Positions 11,601 to 22,209 of a stretch of 64,000 nt of DNA are shown here, in pieces. The stretch is from Glebionis coronaria (taxonomy: Eukaryota; Streptophyta; Magnoliopsida; Asterales; Asteraceae). The translations under genes and the position numbers were made by a program. How positions within the stretch are numbered: the stretch's first letter is position 1; the number at the start of each line of letters is the position of its first letter. The notes under the pieces were generated by a model. It was not told the origin of the DNA and searched no databases. It saw only the letters and a list, made by a program, of their open reading frames with translations. The DNA lies in NCBI GenBank assembly GCA_025667525.1, contig JANFOE010000575.1:204496-268495 (forward strand). Direction: 5' to 3'.

Positions 11601-11837
11601 GTGCTTCAACGAAAACTCAGGAGCGTTGATTTGCATCAGCGCAATCGGTCCTCCTCGTCCAAACATTGTTGGTTGACAAAGTTCCTCCATGGTCCGAAGA
11701 TCGGGCTATGGAAGAGCATTGTTATTATTATTATTATTATTATTGAGGTGCGGTGGAATGTTGTTGTTGTTAACACCTGCCATATCTAAATCTTCTTGAC
11801 GCTCGGGCTCTTGATAATTAGAAGATCTAGTACGCAT
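8694..11837 (-). pseudogene. Gypsy gag-protease polyprotein, three in-frame stops
   Basis: One frame runs from ATG at 11837 (MRTRSSNYQEPE) to 8694, about 1,047 codons, broken only by stops at 11706-11708, 11580-11582 and 10719-10721. Gag occupies the first 40%, with the retrotransposon-gag block WFDRLPKNSIHTWNDMIQRF and a zinc knuckle CETCGGPHSYTDC near 10900 that would bind element RNA. A proline-rich spacer follows. The aspartic protease shows LADLGASINLMP near 9880, where plant gypsy elements of this group carry DLGAS in place of DTGA, then LGRPFLRTGRALVDVAEGEL. The acidic C-terminal tail has no RT. With so few stops, decay is slight. Confidence 0.9.
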
Positions 11838-12065
11838 ACACCTGAAAATGCAAAAGAAAACAAAACCAAACACAAAGACAATATATATACACAAGAAAGA
11901 TAAAATCTTTTTGGATTTTTGAAATTTTTAATTTTTATGGTTTTTTATCAATTTTTAATTTTTTATGATTTTTTGAATTTTTAGGCAAGAAAAATAACGC
12001 TCACAAGTGAACGGATCCCAAAAAGCAACGTGTCTCTCACAGAAAACCGTCAATCTTAACGAAAA

Positions 12066-12083
12066 CAGCCGGCAGCGGCGCCA
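12066..12083 (-). other. Primer binding site, tRNA-Asp-like
   Basis: Two bases inside the 5' LTR the minus strand reads TGGCGCCGCTGCCGGC. This matches the tRNA-Asp-complementary site used by Athila/Tat-type plant gypsy elements, with a mismatch near the middle. It fixes the orientation of the element. Confidence 0.85.
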
Positions 12084-12085
12084 TT

Positions 12086-14000
12086 TGATAACTAAGATTT
12101 TCCTAGTTAAAAATTATCGTTCTGGTGTTCTCTTCGAATTGAAAAAACTTGTGTTTAATGTGTGACTCTATTGTTTTTGGTGGAACAAAGATGTGTCGTT
12201 GTAGTGTTTAAAATAAAGGGTGCGGAACAATTAAAGTAAAGGTGCTCTTAAAGTAAATCTAAGTCTAATTAAAATAAAGGTGCAAGTATTTAAAAACGTG
12301 ACTGAAATTAAAGGGCACTAAAGTAAATGACGCAAACTTAAATCTAACTAAGGCAAACTTAAAACGCGACTAAAACTTAAACTAAGGCAAGACTAAAATA
12401 AAACTAAGGCAAATAAACTTAAAGTGCAATTAAATAAAAGGCAGGAAAAATAAAGCTTGAAAATAAAATCAAAGACAAAAGCTAATAAGAACCTGAATAC
12501 AGCTCATTCGGAATAATCCTTCGTTTGGAACAATCACTCGTCCGGAATGTCACCTTCGGTTGGAATGATTCTTCTTTGCTCGGAATATCACCAAAATCCT
12601 TGATTCGGAACAAATTGATCTGAATATGTCACACAATCCTTCGTTCGGAACTTTACTGATTCGGAACTTCTAAATTTTGCCTTGATTCGGAACATTTGGT
12701 CACCCTTGATTCGGAAGTTTCAGACTTCCGAATGAACACTTCTGATTCGGAACTTATCCTTCGTTCGGAACTTCGTTCGGAAGTTTCGTTCGGAAGTTCG
12801 TCTGGAACTTCGTTCGGAAGTTCGTTCGGAACTTTCGTTGGGAAGTTCGTTCGGAAGTTAAGTGTTGATCCGGAACTTTTGAGTTCCGAATGAATATCCT
12901 TGACCCGGAACTTTTGAGTTCCGAATGAAGTAAATTGACCCGGAACTTTTGAGTTCCGAATAAACAAAAGCTTGACTCGGAAGTTCTCCTTCGTCCGGAA
13001 CTTTGAATGTTCCGGATGAATAGTCTTGGCTCGGAACTTTTTACCTGGAAAGATCAGAAACAAGAACAACCTTCCGAAGAACAAGGAAAACAGTAGCAGC
13101 AGATCTAAATAACAAATTAATCAAAATAAAAACACACGATTTAAATAAACTAATGACGAATCAACAGTAAACACAATCAAACAATTAAAATCAATAAATC
13201 AAACAACTTTAACCACAATAATCAAAAACCACTTGGATCAAAATAAAAGCATGAACATGAACATAAACATAAACTCATAAATCAAAGATTAAGAAAGGTA
13301 GATAAGAGATTGACAAGATAAAGTAAAGATTGACAATAATTAAATGAAAACTTACTTGAAATTAAATGAATTTAAGGTGCAAGACAAGGTATTTAAATTT
13401 GACAAGAAATTAAATGACAAGGTAAGTAAATGGTGGAAGAGCTAATTGTCACACTTAGCCAACAACATGAAAAATTAACAATCCTAATCTATTTATAGGG
13501 GAGGATTAAGGAAGCTTTTTCCCCTCCTTCATTTCTTGTTAATTGCAAGATTAAGCCCTTAAGCATATAGTCTTCATTAATTGCACCATTAGTCCTTTTT
13601 TCTTCTAATCTTCTTTAAACTTGGACTATAATGACTTGTGGCTTGGGATTTCTTTTGAACTCGTCTTTAAATGCTTCAATAAAATAGACTTGAATTCTTC
13701 GGCTTTTGATAAACTTCCGTCTTTTGACTTTTTCTTCGATAAATCTTCAGAATAGGTCGTGGACTTCCGTTCTTTTTGCACTTTTGACTTCTTGACTTCG
13801 TCTTTCATCCTTTTCTTCAATAAAAGTCCGTAAATGCCCGTGAATGTCCGTGTTTTCTCCACTTTTCACCTTTTCGTCCTAAATCACAACAAAAACACAA
13901 ACCACGCATAATTCCGACATAAAAGACATAAAATACACGTTTTGGTCCGATTATTATTGTAATTAAGTGGTAGAAAAGATGGGTGTTTACACACCTATCA
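12086..14000 (-). repeat. 5' LTR of the gypsy element (right copy)
   Basis: This LTR is 1915 bp and ends CACCTATCA at 14000, directly followed by the target duplication CCGCG. It lies next to the primer site, so it is the 5' LTR. Confidence 0.95.
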
Positions 14001-14809
14001 CCGCGAAACTTGCCTCCTCGCACCATCCTGTTGATCTCGGCAGTGGTGTGCTCACCCGTCGCCTCTAGCTCCCTCATCTGATCCTGTGTGGTGACAATAA
14101 CACAAGATAGTAAATATATTAGTCGGGTTGCTAGATTATTAATCAATGATTCATTAAAGTGTGTTTTGAAAAGAATACTTACATACAACTGGAGGGACTG
14201 CTCATCTATAAATACACCATCTGAATTCGTATGCAGACGATAGAACATGTCGATCTCTGTAGGCTCCTGTTGGGTTTCGGACGCCTTTTGCTGTGCATAC
14301 ACACGTAAGTAAGATCAATCTAATTAAATGCGGCAATAATAATATGTATGTAAAATCAATAATGATAATAATAAAATAAAAAAATAAATAATAATAATAA
14401 TAATAATAAAATAAAAAAACCATAATAATGTAAAATCAATAATAATAATAATAATAATAATTACCATGAGCTGTCGAGTACGAGGGATCGACCGAGAACC
14501 ATGTCGGGAGACAAGTGTTGCCTTGGACCGATTTTGGTTGTTTGTTAAGCATCGCTTCTTGTTATCTTCGTCAGTCCAAAACTCTATTTGTTTCTCCCGC
14601 ACTTCAGGTGTGTACTCGTCGGGTCTGTTCCGCCTAATTTGATCCACATCGTATTCTCCAGTCTCGGGGTCTTATACACAGTAATCTCGCTTCAGACTAG
14701 CCTTGCGGGTGTTGTATGATTTTTGTAAATGGTGATTAATGGTATCATAAATACTCTTCCACCGAGGGGTGCTCATGTGCAGCGCAAGATCATATTTTTT
14801 CTGCAATCA

Positions 14810-15245
14810 AATACAACACATTGAAAACAGAGTTAGAAATATAATTTATATATTTATTTAAATTTCTTTATTTATTTATATGATATAAATAAATAAAAGA
14901 ATTTAAATAAATATACACAATACAACACATTGAAAACAGAGTTAGAAATATAATTTATATATTTATTTAAATTCGTTTATTTATTTATATGATATAAATA
15001 AATAAACGAATTTAAATAAATATACACAATACAACACATTAAAAACAGAGTTAGCAATAAAATTTATATATTTATTTAAATTTGTTTATTTATTTATATG
15101 ATATAAATAAATAAATGAATTTAAATAAATATACACAATACAACACATTAAAAACGTAGTTAGAAATATAATTTATATATTTATTTATATTTGTTTATTT
15201 ATTTATATGATATAAATAAAAAACAAATTTAAATAAATATATACA
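14810..15245. repeat. 109-bp AT-rich tandem repeat in a CACTA gene intron
   Basis: Four units start at 14810, 14919, 15028 and 15137, an exact 109-bp step. Each contains AATACAACACATT and an internal self-complementary TTTATTTATATGATATAAAT core. The truncated CACTA copy has three matching units in the opposite orientation at about 23730-24070. The repeat fills the intron between TNP exons 2 and 3. Confidence 0.9.
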
Positions 15246-15904
15246 ATTAAATAAATGAACACGATAATTAAATAAATATAAAATGATAACTTACCCCAAT
15301 AGCTGCCCTAGCCGCCGCCTTGTGCCCTTCGGGGACCTTGCTCCACGAAGGGTAATACAAAGGTATTTCCCTAACGACACACCCGCTTATTCCCCAATGA
15401 TCTGAGTGGGGGCCGACAGGTATAACAAGGTTCCATCTACCGGCTACAAAGTCGATCTCGACCGGCCGGTTGTGATTCTCGGCCACCGCATCCAGTAATT
15501 TCAGGCAGCGGGTCTTCTCCCGGGTATTCTGCCTGTCGGCTCTCCACCCGCCCAAATTGGGCTTTTTCTTTCCTTTTCCAACAAAATCAAGTGAATGATA
15601 AAGTCATAAAAGTTAAGGCAAACAAGTTAAATATGTGTATCAAATTTGTATTACAATAATCCAGAAATTCTTACCCCGGTTGACGAAGCAACCTCCGCAA
15701 CCGAATGATGGAGGACGTGGACGTGAAGGATCCTCGCCACCACCGTCCCCGCCATGTCCCCGTGCAAAATCAGTCATCTGTATACAGGTACAATTAGCAT
15801 AACATGTAGAAATTATGAACAAAATAATACAAGCATGCACAAATCTAAATACAAGCATGCACAAATCTAAATATCAAAATAAATTTACACATTTAAATAA
15901 ATTT

Positions 15905-16115
15905 ATCAGAATAAGCTGTTTCAAACATCTTATCCTGATAAGCTTATCAGGATAAGCTGTTTGAAAACAGCTTATTCGGATAAGCTTATTAGGATAAGCT
16001 GTTTTCAAACAACTTATTCTGATAAGATTATCGGGATAAGCTGTTTCAAACAGCTTATCCTGATAACCTTATCAGGATAAGCTGTTTGAAAATAGTTTAT
16101 TCGGATAAGCCGATA
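15905..16115. repeat. GATAAGCT palindromic repeat cluster
   Basis: Repeated blocks of CAGGATAAGCTGTTT and its complement alternate, giving several overlapping potential hairpins just upstream of the TNP gene start. They are related to one another but not to the 22-bp subterminal palindromes. A lone variant of the latter (CCAACGACATGTCGTTGG) follows at 16206. Confidence 0.8.
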
Positions 16116-16299
16116 AGCAACATAACGAGTGTTTGGGTTTGCGTTTTTTACAGTTAACGAGTGTTTGGATTTACGTTTAATGGAAATTAACAAGTTTATA
16201 AATCTCCAACGACATGTCGTTGGGGAAACCAAAATGATAAAAATAAGTTAATAAGTGTTATCAGTTAGAATTAAAAAACATACTGTTAGTTGTGGTGGT

Positions 16300-16390
16300 C
16301 ACTTGTGGTCGGCTGTGGTCGGTCGCTGTCGGCTGCGCTGTCGGCTGTGGTCGGCTGTGGTCGGCTGCAGTCGGCTGCGGTCGGCTACAA
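16300..16390. repeat. GGTCGGCTG nine-base tandem repeat
   Basis: About nine imperfect copies of GGTCGGCTG with G/C/A variation make a short GC-rich tract in otherwise AT-rich DNA inside the CACTA element. Confidence 0.85.
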
Positions 16391-16519
16391 TAACATAAAA
16401 CATTAATTTAAAAAAACCATTCAATTAAAAAAACTATAAATTTATATAAAAAACAATTGAATTAAAAAAACCAAAACCTTTAATTTATATAAACTTAAAA
16501 TGAAAGACAAAACCTTTAA

Positions 16520-16840
16520 TTATGGCTAGTGGTGGTCTACTGCTATGGTAGTGGTGTGGGTGATTCGATGTGGTGGTGGTGTGGGTGATTCGTAGTGGTG
16601 ACCGGTGGAATGATTCGCAGTGGTGATGGTGGGGGTGATGGAGATGGATATGGGTGATGGTGGTGGTGATTAGCAGTGGTGACTGGTGAGGGTGATGGAG
16701 ATGGGTGGGGGTTTTACCCAGATGGGGATGGATGGAGATGACGGTGGTGATGATTGGTGGTGTAAATGGTGGTGATGATTGGTGGTGTAAATGGTGGTGA
16801 TATTGGTGGTGTAAATGGTGGTTATGATGGCAGCGTTTGT
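16520..16840. repeat. GGTGGTGAT-rich low-complexity tract
   Basis: Some 300 bp are built from GTGGTGATG, TGGGTGATT and GGTGGTGTAAAT variants. The last of these is repeated three times at 16770-16825. No frame or gene is seen. It is likely internal filler that grew by slippage. Confidence 0.8.
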
Positions 16841-16911
16841 TTGAGAGAAGAGAAAAAGAGATAAGCTAAGTTTCTGTAAATCTTATAAGGATAAGGTCTG
16901 GTCAAAAGTTT

Positions 16912-17123
16912 CCCCAGCGACATGTCGCTGGGGAAACTTAAGACTTTGTCGTTTTGCGCAGCTGGTTTATTAAACCTTAGAAATTAATGAATTTTTCCCC
17001 AGCGACATGTCGCTGGAGAAAAGTGTATTTTGTCGTTTTGTGAAAGAAGCGCGTTAATGAAATTTTTTGGAGGGATTTCGAAAATTGATAAAGAAAACTT
17101 ACCCCATCGACATGTCGCGGGGG
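16912..17123. repeat. Internal cluster of three 22-bp palindromes
   Basis: Copies of the CCCCAGCGACA inverted motif start at 16912, 16997 and 17102 (the last two slightly mutated), 85 and 105 bp apart. They stand at the left border of the satellite, far from either end of the element. This suggests an older terminus or an internal duplication. Confidence 0.85.
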
Positions 17124-17212
17124 AAACAATTTTATATATTTGAATATTTTACTTTTATATAATTAAAAATAATAATATTTTACTTTTAGATAATTGATGT
17201 TATATACTTTTA

Positions 17213-20200
17213 AATGTATTAGATAGGGTTCAACATTATAGGTTCAATATATTAGATAGGGTTCATCATTAGAGGTTCAACGTATTAGATAGGGTTCATT
17301 ATTATAGGTTCAATGTATTAGATAGGGTTCAACATTATAGGTTCATTGTATTAGATAGGGTTCATCATTAGAGGTTCAATGTATTAGATAGGTTTCAACA
17401 TTAGAGGTTCAATGTATTAGATAGGGTTCATCATTAGAGGTTCAATGTATTAGATATGGTTCATCATTAGAGGTTCATTGTATTAGATAGGGTTCATCAT
17501 TAGAGGTTCAATGTATTAGATAGGTTTCAACATTAGAGGTTCAATGTATTAGATAGGTTTCAACATTAGAGGTTCAATGTATTAGATAGGGTTTATCATT
17601 AGAGGTTCAATGTATTAGATAGGGTTCATCATTAGAGGTTCAACGTATTAGATAGGGTTCATCATTATAGGTTCAATGTATTAGATAGGGTTAAACATTA
17701 GAGGTTCAATGTATTAGATAGGGTTCATCATTAGAGGTTCAATGTATTAGATAGGGTTCATCATTATAGGTTCAATGTATTAGATAGGGTTCATCATTAG
17801 AGGTTCAATGTATTAGATATGGTTCATCATTAGAGGTTCAACGTATTAGATAGGGTTCAACATTGAAGGTTCAATGTATTAGATAGGGTTCAACATTGAA
17901 GGTTCAATGTTTTAGATAGGGTTTATCATTAGAGGTTCATTGTATTAGATAGGGTTCATCATTAGAGGTTCAATGTATTAGATAGGGTTCATCATTATAG
18001 GTTCAACGTATTAGATAGGGTTCATCATTATAGGTTCAATGTATTAGATAGGGTTCAACATTATAGGTTCAATGTATTAGATAGGGTTCATCATTAGAGG
18101 TTCAATGTATTAGATAGGGTTCATCATTATAGGTTCAATGTATTAGATAGGGTTCAATATTATAGGTTCAATGTATTAGATAGGGTTCATCATTAGAGGT
18201 TCAATGTATTAGATAGGGTTCATCATTATAGGTTCAATGTATTAGATAGGGTTCAACATTATAGGTTCATGTATTAGAAAGGGTTCATCATTAGAGGTTC
18301 AATGTATTAGATAGGTTTCAACATTAGAGGTTCAATGTATTAGATAGGGTTCATCATTAGAGGTTCAATGTATTACATAGGGTTCAACATTAGAGGTTCA
18401 TTATATTAGATAGGGTTCATCATTAGAGGTTCAATGTATTAGATAGGTTTCAACATTAGAGGTTCAATGTATTAGATAGGTTTCAACATTAGAGGTTCAA
18501 TGTATTAGATAGGGTTCATCATTAGAGGTTCAACGTATTAGATAGGGTTCAACATTGAAGGTTCAATGTATTAGATAGGGTTCATCATTAGAGGTTCAAT
18601 GTATTAGATAGGGTTCATCATTAGAGGTTCAATGTATTAGATAGGGTTCATCATTAGAGGTTCATTGTATTAGATAGGGTTCATCATTAGAGGTTCATTG
18701 TATTAGATAGGGTTCATCATTAGAGGTTCAATGTATTAGATAGGTCTCAACATTAGAGGTTCAATGTATTAGATAGGGTTCATCATTAGAGGTTCAATGT
18801 ATTAGATAGGGTTCATCATTATAGGTTCAATGTATTAGATAGGGTTCATCATTAGAGGTTCAATGTATTAGATAGGGTTTATCATTAGAGGTTCAACGTA
18901 TTAGATAGGGTTCAACATTGAAGGTTCAATGTATTAGATAGGGTTCAACATTGAAGGTTCAATGTATTAGATAGGGTTCATCATTAGAGGTTCATTGTAT
19001 TAGATAGGGTTCATCATTAGAGGTTCAATGTATTAGATAGGGTTCATCATTAGAGGTTCAACATATTAGATAGGGTTCATCATTATAGGTTCAATGTATT
19101 AGATAGGGTTCAACATTATAGGTTCAATGTATTAGATAGGGTTCATCATTAGAGGTTCAATGTATTAGATAGGGTTCATCATTATAGGTTCAATGTATTA
19201 GATGGGGTTCAACATTATAGGTTCAATGTATTAGATAGGGTTCATCATTAGAGGTTCAACGTATTAGATAGGGTTCATCATTATAGGTTCAATGTATTAG
19301 ATAGGGTTCAACATTATAGGTTCATTGTATTAGAAAGGGTTCATCATTAGAGGTTCAATGTATTAGATAGGTTTCAACATTAGAGGTTCAATGTATTAGA
19401 TAGGGTTCATCATTAGAGGTTCAATGTATTACATAGGGTTCAACATTAGAGGTTCATTGTATTAGATAGGGTTCATCATTAGAGGTTCAATGTAATAGAT
19501 AGGTTTCAACATTAGAGGTTCAATGTATTAGATAGGTTTCAACATTAGAGGTTCAATGTATTAGATAGGGTTCATAATTAGAGGTTCAACGTATTAGATA
19601 GGGTTCAACATTGAAGGTTCAATGTATTAGATAGGGTTCATCATTAGAGGTTCAATGTATTAGATAGGGTTCATCATTAGAGTTCAATGTATTAGATAGG
19701 GTTCATCATTAGAGGTTCATTGTATTAGATATGGTTCATCATTAGAGGTTTATTGTATTAGATAGGGTTCATCATTAGAGGTTCAATGTATTAGATAGGT
19801 CTCAACATTAGAGGTTCAATGTATTAGATAGGGTTCAACATTAGAGGTTCAATGTATTAGATAGGGTTCATCATTAGAGGTTCAATGTATTAGATAGGGT
19901 TCATCATTATAGGTTCAATGTATTAGATAGGGTTCATCATTAGAGGTTCAATGTATTAGATAGGGTTCATCATTAGAGGTTCAACGTATTAGATAGGGTT
20001 CAACATTGAAGGTTCAATGTATTAGATAGGGTTCAACATTGAAGGTTCAATGTATTAGATAAGGTTCATCATTAGAGGTTAATTGTATTAGATAGGGTTC
20101 ATCATTAGAGGTTCAATGTATTAGATAGGGTTTATCATTAGAGGTTCAACGTATTAGATAGGGTTCATCATTATAGGTTCAATGTATTAGATAGGGTTCA

Positions 20201-20819
20201 ACATTATAGGTTCAATATATTAGATAGGGTTCATCAATAGAGGTTCAATGTATTAGATAGGGTTCATCATTATAGGTTCAATGTATTAGATAGGGTTCAA
20301 CATTATAGGTTCAATGTATTAGATAGGGTTCATCATTAGAGGTTCAACGTATTAGATAGGGTTCATCGTTATAGGTTCAATGTATTAGATAGGGTTCAAC
20401 ATTATAGGTTCATTGTATAAGATAGGGTTCATCATTAGAGGTTCAATGTATTAGATAGATTTCAACATTAGAGGTTCAATGTATTAGATAGGGTTCATCA
20501 TTAGAGGTTCAATGTATTAGATAGGGTTCATCATTAGAGGTTCATTGTATTGGATAGGGTTCATCATTAGAGGTTCATTGTATTAGATAGGGTTCATCAT
20601 TAGAGGTTCAATGTATTAGATAGGTTTCAACATTAAAGGTTCAATGTATTAGATAGAGTTCAACATTGAAGGTTCAATGTATTAGATAGGGTTCATTATT
20701 AGAGGTTCATTGTATTAGATATGGTTCAACATTAGAGGTTCAACGTATTAGATAGGGTTCAACATTAGAGGTTCAACGTATTAGATAGGGTTCAACATTA
20801 GAGGTTCAACGTATTAGAT
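17213..20819. repeat. 33-bp satellite array, about 109 copies, inside the CACTA element
   Basis: The unit is 33 bp, for example GGTTCAATGTATTAGATAGG followed by GTTCATCATTAGA. Variable positions give a few variant classes (CATCATTAGAGG, CATCATTATAGG, CAACATTGAAGG, CGTATTAG). The variants recur with a long period. The CGTATTAG...CAACATTGAAGG class starts at 18534 and 19590, with a TGTATTAG relative at 20645. A doublet of the same class starts at 17842, 18897 and 19985. This gives a higher-order unit of about 32-33 monomers (about 1,056-1,089 bp). The unit has stops in every frame that I translated and no promoter signal. Confidence 0.97.
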
Positions 20820-20974
20820 GTTCATTGGAGGGAAAACATTAGAGGAAAAACATTGGAGGGAAAATGTTAACAATTTCCCTCACTTTTTAGCATAAAAAGA
20901 GAACCACACACACTCCTTATCATCACAACCACCAGCAGATCACACACACTTATCATCATAAACAAATTGTTATT

Positions 20975-21441
20975 ATGTACATGTTTAAGCATGAAGCTTT
21001 TCCGTGCAGGTGTGGACATGGAGATGTAGTTCTTCGAGAATCGTGGACAACTGAAAACTTTGGTAGACTGTACTATGCTTGTCCACGTTCACGGGTTCAA
21101 CCTCCAGTTTCATATGGATGCAATTTCTTTTTTTATGGAAAGACGAACGCGTCCAACTACTAATCAATTCTCTTGGAGGTTCAATGAGCTTTTCTCCTCC
21201 AAGCTCTTCTTCAAGACCTTCAACGAGCTTTTCTCCTCCAAGCTCTTCTACCAGACCTTCAACGATTCCAATTTCTTCTCCAAGCTCTTCAGCGTGTGCA
21301 AACTGTGTGCGCTTGAATGGAATGATAATGGTACTTGAGTGTACGATAGAGTTGTACCGCAACTCCGATAGGCACACATTGGATTCAGCTGCACTACTTC
21401 ACGACCTTTACGATGACATGGGGAACATTCGTTTGAACTAG
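20975..21441 (+). pseudogene. GRF-type zinc-finger protein carried by the CACTA element, frameshifted
   Basis: ATG at 20975 opens a 62-codon frame with a GRF-type zinc finger. The likely ligands are Cys11, Cys13, Cys36 and Cys49, with the motif NFGRLYYACP and the closing GCNFFF. GRF fingers bind nucleic acid, mainly single-stranded DNA or RNA. At a run of seven T (21128-21134) the frame changes. The continuing frame reads WKDERVQLL, then two Ser/Pro-rich repeats (SFSPPSSS), then a helical tail ending at 21441. Losing one T would join the halves into about 155 residues. Finger plus coiled-coil-like tail is a common plant layout. The gene is divergent from the TNP gene, with the satellite between them. 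It is broken as read, unless the run is a sequencing error. Confidence 0.7.
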
Positions 21442-21808
21442 TCTATGATGTATCTGTTTTCGTGTTTATGAGTCTATTATCGGTTTAATATCCATGTTTA
21501 ATTAAGTGCGTGTTTAAGTGTCCGTGTAGAATAAAGTTAGGTTTAGGCGTGTCTGTTTGTAAGCCTCAATGAATGTTAACAATTTTTAATTAATATTAAC
21601 AATGAATGTTAACAATTATCAGTGAATGTTAACTTTTGGCGGGTAAAATGTTGGCGGGAAAACATTAGCGGGAAAATTAACCATTTGTCTCACTTTTTTT
21701 ATCATAAAAAGAGATATACTATTTTAATATATATATTATATTTACTAAAATATTATATAAACATTACACATTTTTTGAAAATTGGTGGTCAAATAGAAGT
21801 TAACGTTT

Positions 21809-22209
21809 CCCCAGCGACATGTCGCTGGGGAAAGATTTGTTCGTTTTTTGTAAAATAGGCGCGTTAACGGAAAATCTTTGGAGGGAATCCTAAAAAGATT
21901 CCCCAGCGACATGTCGCTGGGGAAAATTTTGGACATAAATTAAACAACGCATTAACACTAATCAATTGGATTAGACGTGGAAGAAAGTTTCCCCAGCGAC
22001 ATGTCGTTGGGGAAAAGTTGGCGGGTTAATCTCCCGCTTGCAGTTTTTGTGAAATAGTTTGGTCAAAATTCAGTCAACTTTTCCCCAGCGACATGTCGCT
22101 GGGGAAACTTTTCTTTATTTTTTGGTCAAAATTTTTATGAGAAAGTTTGCCACGTCAGAAAGTTTTTGTCGTTTAGCGTCGTTTCCCCAGCGACATCGTG
22201 TCGTTGGGG
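21809..22209. repeat. Right subterminal array of phased 22-bp palindromes
   Basis: Copies of the CCCCAGCGACA inverted motif start at 21809, 21901, 21991, 22083 and 22185. They are 92, 90, 92 and 102 bp apart, and the last carries three extra bases at its centre. The final copy ends 36 bp from the right terminus. The pitch of about 91 bp differs slightly from the 86 bp at the left end. Confidence 0.9.

Larger units (their letters stand above)
4787..14000 (-). mobile_element. Ty3/gypsy LTR retrotransposon, gag-protease only, inserted in the CACTA gene
   Basis: Two LTRs of about 1.9 kb begin TGATAACTAAG and end CACCTATCA. They flank 5.4 kb of internal sequence, and the whole element is bordered by the exact duplication CCGCG (4782-4786 and 14001-14005). 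It is transcribed on the minus strand. A tRNA-Asp-like primer site, a purine tract, gag and an aspartic protease are present. Reverse transcriptase, RNase H and integrase are absent, so it would depend on a related complete element. Protease sequence and primer site suggest the Athila/Tat side of the gypsy family. By-eye LTR comparison gives roughly 1% substitutions, so insertion was recent. Confidence 0.93.
4532..15777 (-). pseudogene. TNP-type transposon gene (Ptta/En/Spm family), interrupted
   Basis: I see five exons on the minus strand with GT-AG borders: 15777-15675 (start MTDFARGHGGDGGGE), about 15586-15295, 14800-14465, 14290-14183, and a last exon split into 14093-14001 and 4786-4532. 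Proteins of this family (Pfam Transposase_24) are En/Spm accessory proteins thought to bind subterminal repeats. Landmarks are GGWRADRQNTREKTRCL, PLYYPSWSKVPEGHKAA, STPRWKSIYDT and DPETGEYDVDQIRRNRPDEY. Two lesions are clear: a lysine codon became TAA in exon 3 (near 14672), and a gypsy element sits in exon 5 after GGKFRG. The tail is acidic and Gly/Ser-rich. Intact length would be near 390 residues. Confidence 0.85.

Noticed and set aside
13817..14302. 161-codon minus frame joining TNP sequence to LTR sequence
   Set aside because: A chimera produced by reading from the TNP exons through an intron and into the inserted gypsy LTR.
17213..20819. CRISPR-like array or centromeric satellite
   Set aside because: The units are directly contiguous with no unique spacers, the genome is eukaryotic, and the array lies inside a bounded transposon. 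A centromere role has no support from one locus.
20985..21377. 130-codon minus frame over the GRF ORF
   Set aside because: It is the complement of the Ser/Pro-rich repeats and the finger. The plus strand carries the recognisable zinc-finger motif.
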